From Bhargavaea cecembensis (GTDB lineage Bacteria > Bacillota > Bacilli > Bacillales_A > Planococcaceae), in contig NZ_LN651373.1 in assembly GCF_000826125.2 (NCBI RefSeq), positions 37,343-73,135 on the forward strand: a stretch of 35,793 nucleotides of DNA, read 5' to 3'. Both the position numbers and the translations under genes were made by a program. The notes under the pieces were generated by a model that searched no databases, was not told the DNA's origin, and worked only from the letters and a program-made list of their open reading frames with translations. Shown here piece by piece: positions 22,595 to 29,903 of this stretch (positions are counted from its first letter, which is position 1; each line of letters opens with the position of its first letter).

Positions 22595-23590
22595 ATGAAA
22601 AGCAAAGGATTTTGGACGGGCATCGGCCTGACGCTCATCCTGGCGGTCATCGCCAAGCTCGCGGCCGGCCTGCCGTATATATCGCTGATCGGCCCGCTCG
22701 TTTTCGCCATCCTGCTCGGGATGCTGTGGAACACATTCCTGCCGGTCAAAGCCGAGTGGGAACCGGGCACGACGTTCGCGTCGAAAAAACTGCTTCGCGC
22801 CGGGATCATCCTGCTCGGGATGCGCCTGAATCTCGCGGACATCGCGGCCGCCGGGTGGCCCGCATTCAGCCTTGCCGCCATTTCGGTCGTCGTCGGGATC
22901 GCCGCCGTCTACGCGGCAGCAAAAGTCATGAAATCCGACCCGGAAATCGGCTTCCTCACCGCATGCGGAACAGGGATCTGCGGAGCCGCGGCCATTGTCG
23001 CCGTTTCCACGCAGAAGAAATCAAAACCGGAAGAGACCGCCGTCAGTGTGGCGATCATCGCGATCATGGGGACGCTGTTCACCTTCGCCTATGCACTCCT
23101 GTATCCGGTGCTCGGGCTCGGAGACAAGGCGTACGGCATGTTCGCCGGCGGCACGCTCCATGAAATCGCCCATGTCGTCGCGGCCGGTGACGCGGCGGGC
23201 ACCGTGTCGCTCGACTATGCGCTCGTCGTGAAACTCACGCGGGTCGTCCTGCTCGTCTTCGTCGCTTCCGCGGTCGGCTTCTGGGCGGCCCGGAAAGAAC
23301 GTGGCGAAGGCGGGCCGAAGCTCACCTGGAAGACGCTCCCGATTCCGTGGTTCATCTTCGGCTTCCTCGCCGTGAGTGCGCTTTACTCGACGGGCATCGT
23401 TCCGGAAGCGGTCGCTGCCAAACTCGTTGACCTCGCCTACCTGCTCATGGCAATGGCGATGGCCGGGCTCGGGCTCGGCGTCTCCTTCAGCGCATTCCGC
23501 CGGGCGGGCATGAAGCCGTTCGTTGCCTGCCTGATCGGCTCGATCGTCCTGGCCGCCGTCGTGTATGGCTATGTGGTACTCGTGGCGTGA
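22595..23590 (+). CDS. yeiH: YeiH/UPF0324 family membrane protein (putative sulfate exporter)
   Basis: This 331-residue integral membrane protein has about ten helices. Family motifs are GPLVFAILLGMLWNTF, KKLLRAGIILLGMRLNL, TACGTGICGAAAIVA and FAGGTLHEIAHVVAAG. Members are annotated as putative sulfate exporters and are often next to a LysR regulator, as here; the substrate has not been shown in this lineage. AGGAAGGGG precedes the ATG. With the cst operon it adds to the sulfur theme of the window, but it is 11 kb away and separately regulated. Confidence 0.88.
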   Translation: MKSKGFWTGIGLTLILAVIAKLAAGLPYISLIGPLVFAILLGMLWNTFLPVKAEWEPGTTFASKKLLRAGIILLGMRLNLADIAAAGWPAFSLAAISVVVGIAAVYAAAKVMKSDPEIGFLTACGTGICGAAAIVAVSTQKKSKPEETAVSVAIIAIMGTLFTFAYALLYPVLGLGDKAYGMFAGGTLHEIAHVVAAGDAAGTVSLDYALVVKLTRVVLLVFVASAVGFWAARKERGEGGPKLTWKTLPIPWFIFGFLAVSALYSTGIVPEAVAAKLVDLAYLLMAMAMAGLGLGVSFSAFRRAGMKPFVACLIGSIVLAAVVYGYVVLVA

Positions 23591-23604
23591 CCCGACAATG
23601 AATA

Positions 23605-23666
23605 AAAAAAGATCGCTTCCTTTGCGGTGCGGGTCATCCCCGCCTACAAAGGAGCGATCTTTTTAA
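23605..23666. terminator. Bidirectional terminator between yeiH and the hypothetical gene
   Basis: An AAAGATCGCTTCCTTTG arm (to 23624) pairs with CAAAGGAGCGATCTTT (from 23647) with one bulge. There is a T run on each strand, and it closes both convergent genes. Confidence 0.85.
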
Positions 23667-23695
23667 TTGGGAAGCAGATGAATGGAAAGCGGCCG

Positions 23696-24211
23696 TTAAG
23701 CAATCCCGCTTCTCTTCAATGTTTCAATCTGCTCTTTTCTAAAAGGCCAATGTTCGAAGGTGAGGCCCGTCTCCGACATGAATCCCAAATCATCAGGATG
23801 AACGGCAAATATGCCGCCGTCCATCCACTTCGGCAGATTGAGCATCACGAGTGCCCGGCAGTCAAAGGTCCGGGTCACTTCCTTAATCTGCTCAGCCGTG
23901 ATGCCATTTTCATTGAGAAAACCTTGCAGCTTATTCATCAGGCAGGCAATCGCTTCGTCGGTATTATACTCAATCCGGCTTACTTCATCCGGGCTCAACT
24001 GGAAAGCGACGGTCCAAAAAGAAAATTGGGCGTTGCCATGCCCGCTCAAAAAATTATGTTCCCCTGCGTCAAAATGAAAAGTGGCCTTGATTCCAAGGGC
24101 AGCATTCAGATCTTTTGCAGTGAACTTCCTGATCGGACGCCCAATGTCTTCAGAATAAGCATCGGGATCAGACATGAAACAGAAATTGAGAACAACGTTT
24201 TCAGTGAACAT
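23696..24211 (-). CDS. Hypothetical protein (171 aa)
   Basis: I do not recognise the family. There is no signal peptide or membrane helix. It looks like a soluble mixed alpha/beta protein with NVVLNFCFMSDPDAY, IKATFHFDAGEHNFLSGHGNAQFSFWTVAFQLSP and a C-terminal HPDDLGFMSETGLTFEHWPFRKEQ. ATG 24211 has AAGGAAG 6 nt upstream, so I prefer it to the in-frame ATG at 24232. Base composition is clearly more AT-rich than its neighbours and codon use differs, which suggests recent acquisition. The upstream 130 bp is also AT-rich. Confidence 0.72.
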   Translation of the reverse strand: MFTENVVLNFCFMSDPDAYSEDIGRPIRKFTAKDLNAALGIKATFHFDAGEHNFLSGHGNAQFSFWTVAFQLSPDEVSRIEYNTDEAIACLMNKLQGFLNENGITAEQIKEVTRTFDCRALVMLNLPKWMDGGIFAVHPDDLGFMSETGLTFEHWPFRKEQIETLKRSGIA

Positions 24212-24350
24212 AGCATCTTCCTTACTTAGCATAATAGTGAGCGTTCAACCTTCGTTTAGTTAAATATACAATAAACAGAACTTATTAAAAATGAGTCAAC
24301 ATTGCTAAAAAGTTTCTTCCATGAGTTTGGGTGAATCCGTTCAGGCCGCT

Positions 24351-24450
24351 TCCGATGACGCTCGGGGCCTCTGCGATAACACTCGGGCCCCCTCCGATCA
24401 CACTCGCAGCCTCTGCGATGACACTCACAGGCCCTCCGATCACACTCATG
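24351..24450. repeat. 21-bp phased repeat array, motif R5 (5 copies, reverse orientation)
   Basis: CTCCGATCACACTC-like units start at 24351, 24372, 24393, 24414 and 24435. They are the reverse complement of motif R5 at 14423. Copies alternate between TCCGAT and TGCGAT forms. The array lies in the 340-bp gap between two minus-strand genes. Confidence 0.88.
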
Positions 24451-24494
24451 GCCTTCAATGCCGCTCCTTCTCATTACCGCCGACGCCCCACACG

Positions 24495-24545
24495 AAAAAA
24501 CAGCGCATCGCCGCCTGAAATCAGGTCGACGTGCGCTGTTTCTTC
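24495..24545 (-). terminator. Intrinsic terminator of the DUF2187 gene
   Basis: AAACAGCGCA (24498-24507) pairs with TGCGCTGTTT (24532-24541), and six T follow on the minus strand. An inner CCTGA/TCAGG stem extends it. Confidence 0.82.
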
Positions 24546-24549
24546 AATA

Positions 24550-24780
24550 TCAATCCGGGACGTTGTAGTGTTTGTGGGAAACAACGGTCAGATCTGAAGC
24601 GGCTCCGATCCTCTTCGCATCCTCGTCGGAGATTTTGACGATGACCGAGTTCTCGAGAATCTTGACGATCGTGCCGAATACTTCATGGTCATTGCGGACG
24701 AACGAAACCAGCTCGCCCGCTTTCCGGGCCGCCACAAATGGCGACAGTTCCTTCTGCTTTGCAGGAAAAGCCACTCCCAT
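24550..24780 (-). CDS. DUF2187 (YkvS-like) protein
   Basis: This is a small KOW-like beta-barrel protein of about 76 residues. GELVSFVRNDHEVFGTIVKILENSVIVKI and the closing TVVSHKHYNV fit the DUF2187/YkvS pattern of Bacillales; function is unknown. The N-terminus is longer than that of YkvS. The start is unclear: ATG 24780 is only 3 nt from AAGGGG, a GTG at 24774 has better spacing and a TTG at 24792 lies upstream. A promoter and structured leader with a terminator precede it, so expression is probably controlled by attenuation. Confidence 0.75.
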   Translation of the reverse strand: MGVAFPAKQKELSPFVAARKAGELVSFVRNDHEVFGTIVKILENSVIVKISDEDAKRIGAASDLTVVSHKHYNVPD

Positions 24781-24807
24781 CCACCCCTTCAATCTTATTG
24801 GTTAAAC

Positions 24808-24892
24808 AAAAAAGCCCGGGTGTTCATCCCTGGGCGTACGCGGGAGCGGCACGGTTGCCGAACCTCCAGACGGGTTGTCTACTCCCATTATA
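24808..24892 (-). ncRNA. Structured leader RNA with attenuator upstream of the DUF2187 gene
   Basis: On the minus strand an extended -10, TGCTATAAT (TATAAT at 24887-24892), starts a leader of about 75 nt. It holds AGAC-AACCC-GTCT, then two mutually exclusive hairpins: GGTT-CGGC-AACC (24853-24864) or CGGC-AACCGT-GCCG. It ends in a terminator stem (24814-24820 with 24828-24835, one bulge) and six T, about 25 nt before the gene. It does not match a riboswitch class that I know. It could also be a free small RNA. Confidence 0.5.
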
Positions 24893-24948
24893 GCACACTT
24901 TGACATTATTCGCTCATCCCGTCTCTTCAGCCGATTTTAAAGGCAGAT

Positions 24949-24964
24949 TGGACACAGTGTCTAA
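24949..24964 (+). promoter_or_regulatory. Palindromic operator candidate upstream of catabolic module 1
   Basis: GACACAGTGTC (24951-24961) is a perfect 11-bp palindrome, extending imperfectly to TTGGACACAGTGTCTAA. It lies 145 bp before the first gene of the module. Size and symmetry suit a GntR-, IclR- or LacI-type repressor; which one is unknown. Confidence 0.4.
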
Positions 24965-24995
24965 GGATAAAAGAAATCATTACACACAAGAGTAG

Positions 24996-25010
24996 AAGAA
25001 TCAGAATATT
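24996..25010 (+). promoter_or_regulatory. Possible CodY-like site upstream of catabolic module 1
   Basis: The 15-mer matches the CodY consensus at 11 of 15 positions. It shares ATCAGAATATTC with the site upstream of brnQ (1256-1267). The rest of 24901-25108 is AT-rich without a clear promoter pair. Confidence 0.28.
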
Positions 25011-25108
25011 CTATCCAATAAAATGTTCATAGACAACTTATTGAGCATCAACACAGATCAGATGTAAGCGTTATCAGTAAAAACACAGGACAAGAGGGGG
25101 GTACATTC

Positions 25109-25327
25109 ATGAAAGCGACATTTAAAACGCCCAAAAGCGGAAAGGGTTGGTTCGGTCTGTTGGGGCTTTTTGTGATTGTCTTGCTAGGAGGATGGCCGAT
25201 CATCCCGTTGCTGAACAATGACTTGATTATTTTGGGCATGCCGACATTAATGGCTTGGTCTATCTTGCTCATTATTTTGACGACCGGACTGCTTATTCTC
25301 TTGAATAAAATGGGGGTGAATGACTGA
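25109..25327 (+). CDS. Small membrane protein, DUF3311-like symporter partner
   Basis: This 72-residue protein has two hydrophobic helices (about 15-33 and 45-66). GGWPIIPLLNNDLIILGMPTL resembles the P-L-x-N...GMP pattern of DUF3311 proteins, which are encoded immediately before sodium:solute symporters and probably act as a small subunit. AAGAGGGGGG is its ribosome site. Its stop overlaps the symporter start (TGATG). The DNA here is more AT-rich than the genes at 29-35 kb. Confidence 0.75.
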   Translation: MKATFKTPKSGKGWFGLLGLFVIVLLGGWPIIPLLNNDLIILGMPTLMAWSILLIILTTGLLILLNKMGVND

Positions 25328-26853
25328 TGGCAACTTGGATTCCGTTCTTGATTACAATTGCTTACATGGTGGTTGCCGTTTGGCTTGGATTTGGCGCCGG
25401 GAAAGGGCGCAAGATGGATACTGTTGAGGAGTGGGGCGTTGCGGGGCGAAGCCTGGGCCCTCTTGTCATGTATCTCTTGGTCGGGGCGGGCGGCGTCAGT
25501 GCCTACACGTTCATGGGTGCACCTGGATGGGCGCACTCAAAAGGAGTACCGGCATTATATGTTGTTGTTTATCTGACTTTCATGGCAATTACCGCATGGT
25601 ACCTGGGTCCTCGTGTATGGGAGCTGGGAGTAAAGCACAACCATGTTACCCAGGGAGCGGCGATTACCCATCGATATGAGAGTCCTGCCCTTGGCGCGCT
25701 CACCTCGATGGTTACCTCTATTGGGATTCTTGCTTACGCAGTCATTCAAACAACAGGGGCGGCTTACATCCTGAATGTGATGAGCCACGGCGTGATACCG
25801 GTATGGGCCGGGGTGTTCCTGTCACTTGGAGTCATCTCGATCTACCTCTTCCGAAGTGGCCTTAGAGCGATCGGAATTACGAACGCCTTCCAAGGAGGCT
25901 TGATGATGGTGGTCTCCTGGGCGGTGGGTCTATGGGCAATCTTCCAATTCACAGGAGGCTTCTCCTTTGGCCCGGTGTTCGAGCGGGTCCGTGCCGAAGC
26001 TCCGCAATTCCTCACCTTGCCTGGCAATCTGGGGGACATGGGCTTCGCCTTCTGGACCACCTCCATCCTGATCTCCATGGTGTCTGTTTGGCAGACCCAC
26101 TGGATTCAGTGGATGGGAGCAGATTCAAGGAAGTCTATTCGTACTGCGGCTACACTGCTTCCAACGTTCTACATTGTTTGCATTCCCATGCTGGTCGTCG
26201 GGTTTATAGGAATCTTCATGTACCCAACCATCGCTAATTCGGACACTGTCGCTATTCAGATGGCAATTGATAACATGCCGATCGTCATCGCCGGTCTCCT
26301 TGGTGCGGGGACATTGGCTGCGGCTATGTCCTCCAGTGAGCCGTGCATTCACTCTACCGCGTTAAGTTACAGCAAGGATATTATCCAGCCGATTTTCAAA
26401 CTATCTGATGAGAGGGCCGGCAAGATGACACGTTGGTTGATCTTCCCGATCATGTTGTTCATCGTCGCGCCAATCTCTATTGCTGAGCCGGCCAGCCTCG
26501 TTTACATCCTTTTAATCGGCTACGGCTTCATCGGCCAGGCAATGCCGGCGCTCATCGGTATGTTCTTCTGGCCGCGTGCAACCAAACATGGAGCTCTTTG
26601 GGGACTGGCCGCTGGTTTTGTCCTGACACTGATCTTTTCGGTCTGGTATCCGCATCCGCTCGGCATCCACGCAGGAATCTGGGGCTTGTTCATTAATCTA
26701 CCCGTTTTCTTCATTGTTTCTCTGCTAACACAGCCGGTGTCGAGAAAAACAGTCGAGGACTTCTTCCCGGATATGGTTGATGAGCTTTATGAGGAAGAGC
26801 CAGACCTGGCAAATCCGGTACCCGTTTTAAACATGGCCCAAATTAAGGAGTGA
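25327..26853 (+). CDS. Sodium:solute symporter (SSS family)
   Basis: This is a 508-residue LeuT-fold SSS transporter with about 13 helices. It has the GAGGVSAYTFMGAPGWAHSKG region, FRSGLRAIGITNAFQG, WIQWMGADSRKSI and GAGTLAAAMSSSEPCIHS (a Na+-site serine-rich helix), followed by GFIGQAMPALIGMFFWPRATKHGALWG. The substrate is not evident; linkage to an amidohydrolase and a C45 hydrolase suggests an amide or N-acyl compound. The ATG overlaps the stop of the small partner. GC content and codon use are lower than for the second symporter, so the two modules probably have different origins. Confidence 0.9.
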   Translation: MATWIPFLITIAYMVVAVWLGFGAGKGRKMDTVEEWGVAGRSLGPLVMYLLVGAGGVSAYTFMGAPGWAHSKGVPALYVVVYLTFMAITAWYLGPRVWELGVKHNHVTQGAAITHRYESPALGALTSMVTSIGILAYAVIQTTGAAYILNVMSHGVIPVWAGVFLSLGVISIYLFRSGLRAIGITNAFQGGLMMVVSWAVGLWAIFQFTGGFSFGPVFERVRAEAPQFLTLPGNLGDMGFAFWTTSILISMVSVWQTHWIQWMGADSRKSIRTAATLLPTFYIVCIPMLVVGFIGIFMYPTIANSDTVAIQMAIDNMPIVIAGLLGAGTLAAAMSSSEPCIHSTALSYSKDIIQPIFKLSDERAGKMTRWLIFPIMLFIVAPISIAEPASLVYILLIGYGFIGQAMPALIGMFFWPRATKHGALWGLAAGFVLTLIFSVWYPHPLGIHAGIWGLFINLPVFFIVSLLTQPVSRKTVEDFFPDMVDELYEEEPDLANPVPVLNMAQIKE

Positions 26854-26858
26854 TTGAG

Positions 26859-28478
26859 ATGGAGAGACAGTTATTCATAAACGGAGAAGTGATCACGGCA
26901 AACGGAAACGATGATATCGCTGAAGCGGTCGCTGTGGAAGACGGGAAAATTATTGTCGTCGGCTCGACAAGCGACATACTAAAGCTGAGAAAGGACGGGG
27001 CATCCGTCACAGACCTGGCGGGCAGGACGCTCATGCCCGGAATTATCGAGTCCCATATCCATACGACGATGTACGGAGCCAATGTTCTCTCGGTATCGTG
27101 CAAGGATCCCGCCGTCCGGACGATTGACGATCTGCTCGAACGCCTGAAAGAGCAGGCAGGCCGCGTACCGGAAGGGCAGTGGGTCCGGGCATGGGGCTTT
27201 AATGAGACGTCGATTGAAGACCGACGATTCCCGACAAAGGAAGAGTTGGACCGCGTGACCGACAAGCACCCGGTTATGGTCGTGCGCGCCTGCGGGCATA
27301 TTTCGGCAGTCAACAGCAGGGCGCTTGAAATCGGCGGTCTGGACAATGACTCCCCGGATCCAGAGGGCGGTTCCCTCGGAAGAACACCGAAAGGGGAACT
27401 GGACGGGCGGCTTATCGAAACCGCCCATATGGATCTCTACCAGCTGGCGGCCCATACCCGGGATGAGATTCGAGAAGCCCACCGGGTCGCTTCCGAACAT
27501 TTTGCTGAGTATGGAATCACCGCCATACATGACGCGACCGGCTATGGCATCGAGAACGTCGAAGCGCTCCGTGAAGATGCCGAGGGCGGCGTCATCTCCC
27601 AGCGGGTGTACGCAATGGTGGGTGCCCTGAACAAACCGGACGAAGTGGTGAAGCATTATCTTTCCCGTGACATCCGGACCGGCGATGGCAATGAACGCTT
27701 CAAATATGGACCCGTCAAAGTCTTCCTCGACGGATCCAGCAGCGGCCCGACGGTCTGGACAACGGAGCCGTACACGAGCGACCCTGAAAATTATGGTGTC
27801 CATTATCTCTCCCAAGATGAACTGGACGAGCTCTTCATTCCCGCACATGAGAAGGGATGGCAGCTGACTGCCCACGCCCAGGGCGATGCGGCCATCGACC
27901 AGCTTCTCAACACGATCGACAAGGCGTTGGCCCTGCATCCGAGGGAAGATTCCCGCCACCGGATCGAGCACGCCGGCCTTGCCAGGAAAGACCAGGTCGA
28001 CCGGATGAAGCAGCTTGGGGCCGTCCCGACTCCGAACCCGGCATTCTTTCATGAGTACGGGGACGGCTATGTGAAAAACTATGGAAAGCGGGCGGAGGGG
28101 ATGTATCCGCTGGCCAGCTACCGGGATGCCGGTGTCACCGCTACACTGACCGCCGACTGCCCAGTGACTGACTTTAATCCATTCCGCGGCATCCACAGTG
28201 CCATGACAAGAAGATCCCCGTCCGGAAAAGTCGTCGGCGGGGCGGAATGCATCGGCTTGTTGGAAGCGATCCGTTGCTGTACGATCAACGCGGCGTACAG
28301 CGGATTCAGCGAGACGGAGACCGGCTCCATCGAACCGGGGAAGTTTGCAGACCTTACCATCCTCGACCGCTCCCTCATCAATGCTGATGTGGAAGAGATT
28401 CCGGAAATCCGAGTTGACCGCACCGTCATCGGCGGAGAAACGGTGTTTGAGCGGGCAAAGGCAGTGGTGCAGCCGTGA
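26859..28478 (+). CDS. Amidohydrolase family 3 protein (YtcJ-like)
   Basis: This metal-dependent amidohydrolase of about 539 residues has a beta-strand N- and C-terminal composite domain (FINGEVITANG, and GSIEPGKFADLTILDRS) around a TIM barrel. The metal motif HIH is H66 and H68, a QGDAAIDQLL histidine site follows, then RIEHA, and DCPVTDFNP supplies the late aspartate. This is the amidohydrolase_3/YtcJ layout; members hydrolyse diverse amides, including N-acylated amines. AAGGAG lies 8 nt before ATG 26859. It follows the symporter by 5 nt, and its stop overlaps the next start (GTGA). Confidence 0.9.
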   Translation: MERQLFINGEVITANGNDDIAEAVAVEDGKIIVVGSTSDILKLRKDGASVTDLAGRTLMPGIIESHIHTTMYGANVLSVSCKDPAVRTIDDLLERLKEQAGRVPEGQWVRAWGFNETSIEDRRFPTKEELDRVTDKHPVMVVRACGHISAVNSRALEIGGLDNDSPDPEGGSLGRTPKGELDGRLIETAHMDLYQLAAHTRDEIREAHRVASEHFAEYGITAIHDATGYGIENVEALREDAEGGVISQRVYAMVGALNKPDEVVKHYLSRDIRTGDGNERFKYGPVKVFLDGSSSGPTVWTTEPYTSDPENYGVHYLSQDELDELFIPAHEKGWQLTAHAQGDAAIDQLLNTIDKALALHPREDSRHRIEHAGLARKDQVDRMKQLGAVPTPNPAFFHEYGDGYVKNYGKRAEGMYPLASYRDAGVTATLTADCPVTDFNPFRGIHSAMTRRSPSGKVVGGAECIGLLEAIRCCTINAAYSGFSETETGSIEPGKFADLTILDRSLINADVEEIPEIRVDRTVIGGETVFERAKAVVQP

Positions 28479-29527
28479 GCCGGGTCCGAGAATTGAAAGG
28501 ATTGACTGCATCGGGCTCTCCCTATGAAATCGGCCGTACACACGGCTCGGAAGGAAAAGAAGAAATACACAATAGTCTTTCCACCTATGAGTCCCTGTTC
28601 AAAGGGTACGCGGGCCTGACATGGAAGCAGGCGTGCGAGAAGGCACTCCTGCACGAAAGCGCGATTGAACGCTTCCGGCCTCAATATATCGAGGAGATGC
28701 GGGGAGTTGCGGACGGGGCCGGAGTGACCTACGAGGATATCTTAAGCTTGAATGCCCGCAGTGAAATTGCACTGACCGCCATTCCCGATGGATGCACGTC
28801 ATTTGCGGTGGAAGTCGGCGGAAACACGTTCCTGGGCCAGAACTGGGACTGGAAAGAGAGCCAGAGCAGTTCGTTGTTAAGGCTTGAGATCCGCCAGACG
28901 GGAAAGCCGGATATTCAAATGGTGACCGAAGGCGGCATCATCGGGAAGATCGGAAGCAACAGTGCGGGGGTCGGCGTCTGTCTCAACGCCTTGCTCTCCC
29001 GCTCGTGGAGTCCGGACATTCCGATCCATCTTGGCCTTCGTGCGGTGCTCGAATCTGAAAGTTTTTCCGGGGCAGTTGAAGTTGTCACGAAAAACCGGAT
29101 GGCCTCCCCTGCCCATTTTCTCATCGCCTCGGGAGACGGTCAGATGGCGGGGATGGAAGTATCCCCGGTCGGCACGGCGGCAATCGAAATGGAAGATCGA
29201 ATGGTCGTTCATACGAACCATCTTTGTGATCCTGTTTTGAAGGACCGGATCAATGACACGGTGAAGCCGGACTCGCCGATCCGGCTTGAACGGATCGGAA
29301 AGCTGATCGGCGAGATGAAAAAAGACGGGGATATTGATGACTTCTTCTCCATTCTTTCCGATCATCACAACTACCCGGATTCCATCTGCCGGCACTCAAA
29401 CCCGGCTCATGCGCCGCATGAACAGATGGAAACGATCTTCAGTATCGTCATGAACCTTTCAAAACGGGACCAGGAAGTCCGGTTGGGGACGCCCTGCAAG
29501 GCAAAAACCGGTTTAGCGACAAGCTAA
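28475..29527 (+). CDS. C45 family autoproteolytic acyltransferase/hydrolase
   Basis: This 350-residue Ntn-hydrolase resembles acyl-CoA:6-aminopenicillanic acid acyltransferases and related linear amidases. DGCTSFAV holds the expected autocleavage site between G106 and C107, where the freed cysteine becomes the nucleophile. GQNWDW (about 121-126) is the conserved oxyanion/catalytic-asparagine stretch, and GIIGKIGSNSAGVGVCLNAL fits the family core. It is probably an amide hydrolase or N-acyltransferase acting with the amidohydrolase. The start is GTG 28475, overlapping the previous stop. It is last in module 1. Confidence 0.88.
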   Translation: MSRVRELKGLTASGSPYEIGRTHGSEGKEEIHNSLSTYESLFKGYAGLTWKQACEKALLHESAIERFRPQYIEEMRGVADGAGVTYEDILSLNARSEIALTAIPDGCTSFAVEVGGNTFLGQNWDWKESQSSSLLRLEIRQTGKPDIQMVTEGGIIGKIGSNSAGVGVCLNALLSRSWSPDIPIHLGLRAVLESESFSGAVEVVTKNRMASPAHFLIASGDGQMAGMEVSPVGTAAIEMEDRMVVHTNHLCDPVLKDRINDTVKPDSPIRLERIGKLIGEMKKDGDIDDFFSILSDHHNYPDSICRHSNPAHAPHEQMETIFSIVMNLSKRDQEVRLGTPCKAKTGLATS

Positions 29528-29532
29528 ACCGG
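29508..29532 (+). terminator. Perfect inverted repeat overlapping the C45 gene stop, terminator-like
   Basis: CCGGTTTAGC (29508-29517) and GCTAAACCGG (29523-29532) flank a 5-nt loop and include the stop codon. The tail is only CATTT, so termination would be weak. Confidence 0.5.
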
Positions 29533-29561
29533 CATTTGCCGTGAAGGAAGAACAGAGAGAG

Positions 29562-29589
29562 CTTGTTTTCTGTATAATTAGTAAACAAG
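29562..29589 (+). promoter_or_regulatory. Promoter and 28-bp dyad operator of catabolic module 2
   Basis: A dyad with arms CTTGTTT (29562-29568) and AAACAAG (29583-29589), plus inner CT/AG matches, encloses a TATAAT (29573-29578). A TetR- or GntR-type repressor bound here would cover the -10. No matching regulator gene is adjacent. Confidence 0.5.
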
Positions 29590-29624
29590 CAAGCAATCAA
29601 GTGTAAAAAGTGGGGGAGGACATC

Positions 29625-29903
29625 ATGGAAAATAAAAAAGAAACAGACTGGCGGTTCAAGGTCGCGAACCGGGAGGCGCTCATCGGCTGTGCACTCGCGC
29701 TGGCGAACTTCATCTGGTGGTTCGGCTTCGCCTACGGGATGGGGTCGCGTCCCGTGGAAGAGTACAAGTACATAATGGGCCTGCCGGACTGGTTTTTCAT
29801 CAGCTGTGTGCTCGGGTTCCTCCTGATCACCGTCGCGGTCATCATCGTCGTGAAGTTTTTCTTCACCGAAGTGCCGTTTGAGGAAGAGGAGGAGATCCGA
29901 TGA
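29625..29903 (+). CDS. YhdT/DUF997 family small membrane subunit
   Basis: This 92-residue protein has two hydrophobic helices (about 19-40 and 58-80). REALIGCALALANFIWWFGFAYG, GLPDWFFISCVLGFLL and the closing KFFFTEVPFE are the DUF997/YhdT pattern; YhdT is encoded directly before panF in enteric bacteria and is a presumed symporter partner. GGGGGAGG lies 8 nt before ATG 29625. Its stop overlaps the symporter start (ATGA). Confidence 0.87.
   Translation: MENKKETDWRFKVANREALIGCALALANFIWWFGFAYGMGSRPVEEYKYIMGLPDWFFISCVLGFLLITVAVIIVVKFFFTEVPFEEEEEIR

Noticed and set aside
26979-28541. Long minus-strand open frame (520 codons) opposite the amidohydrolase gene, and similar long antisense frames at 3629-4930, 6852-8060 and 20258-21442
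   Set aside because: Shadow frames common in GC-rich genes; no ribosome sites and no domain signatures, while the opposite strand has complete catalytic motifs.
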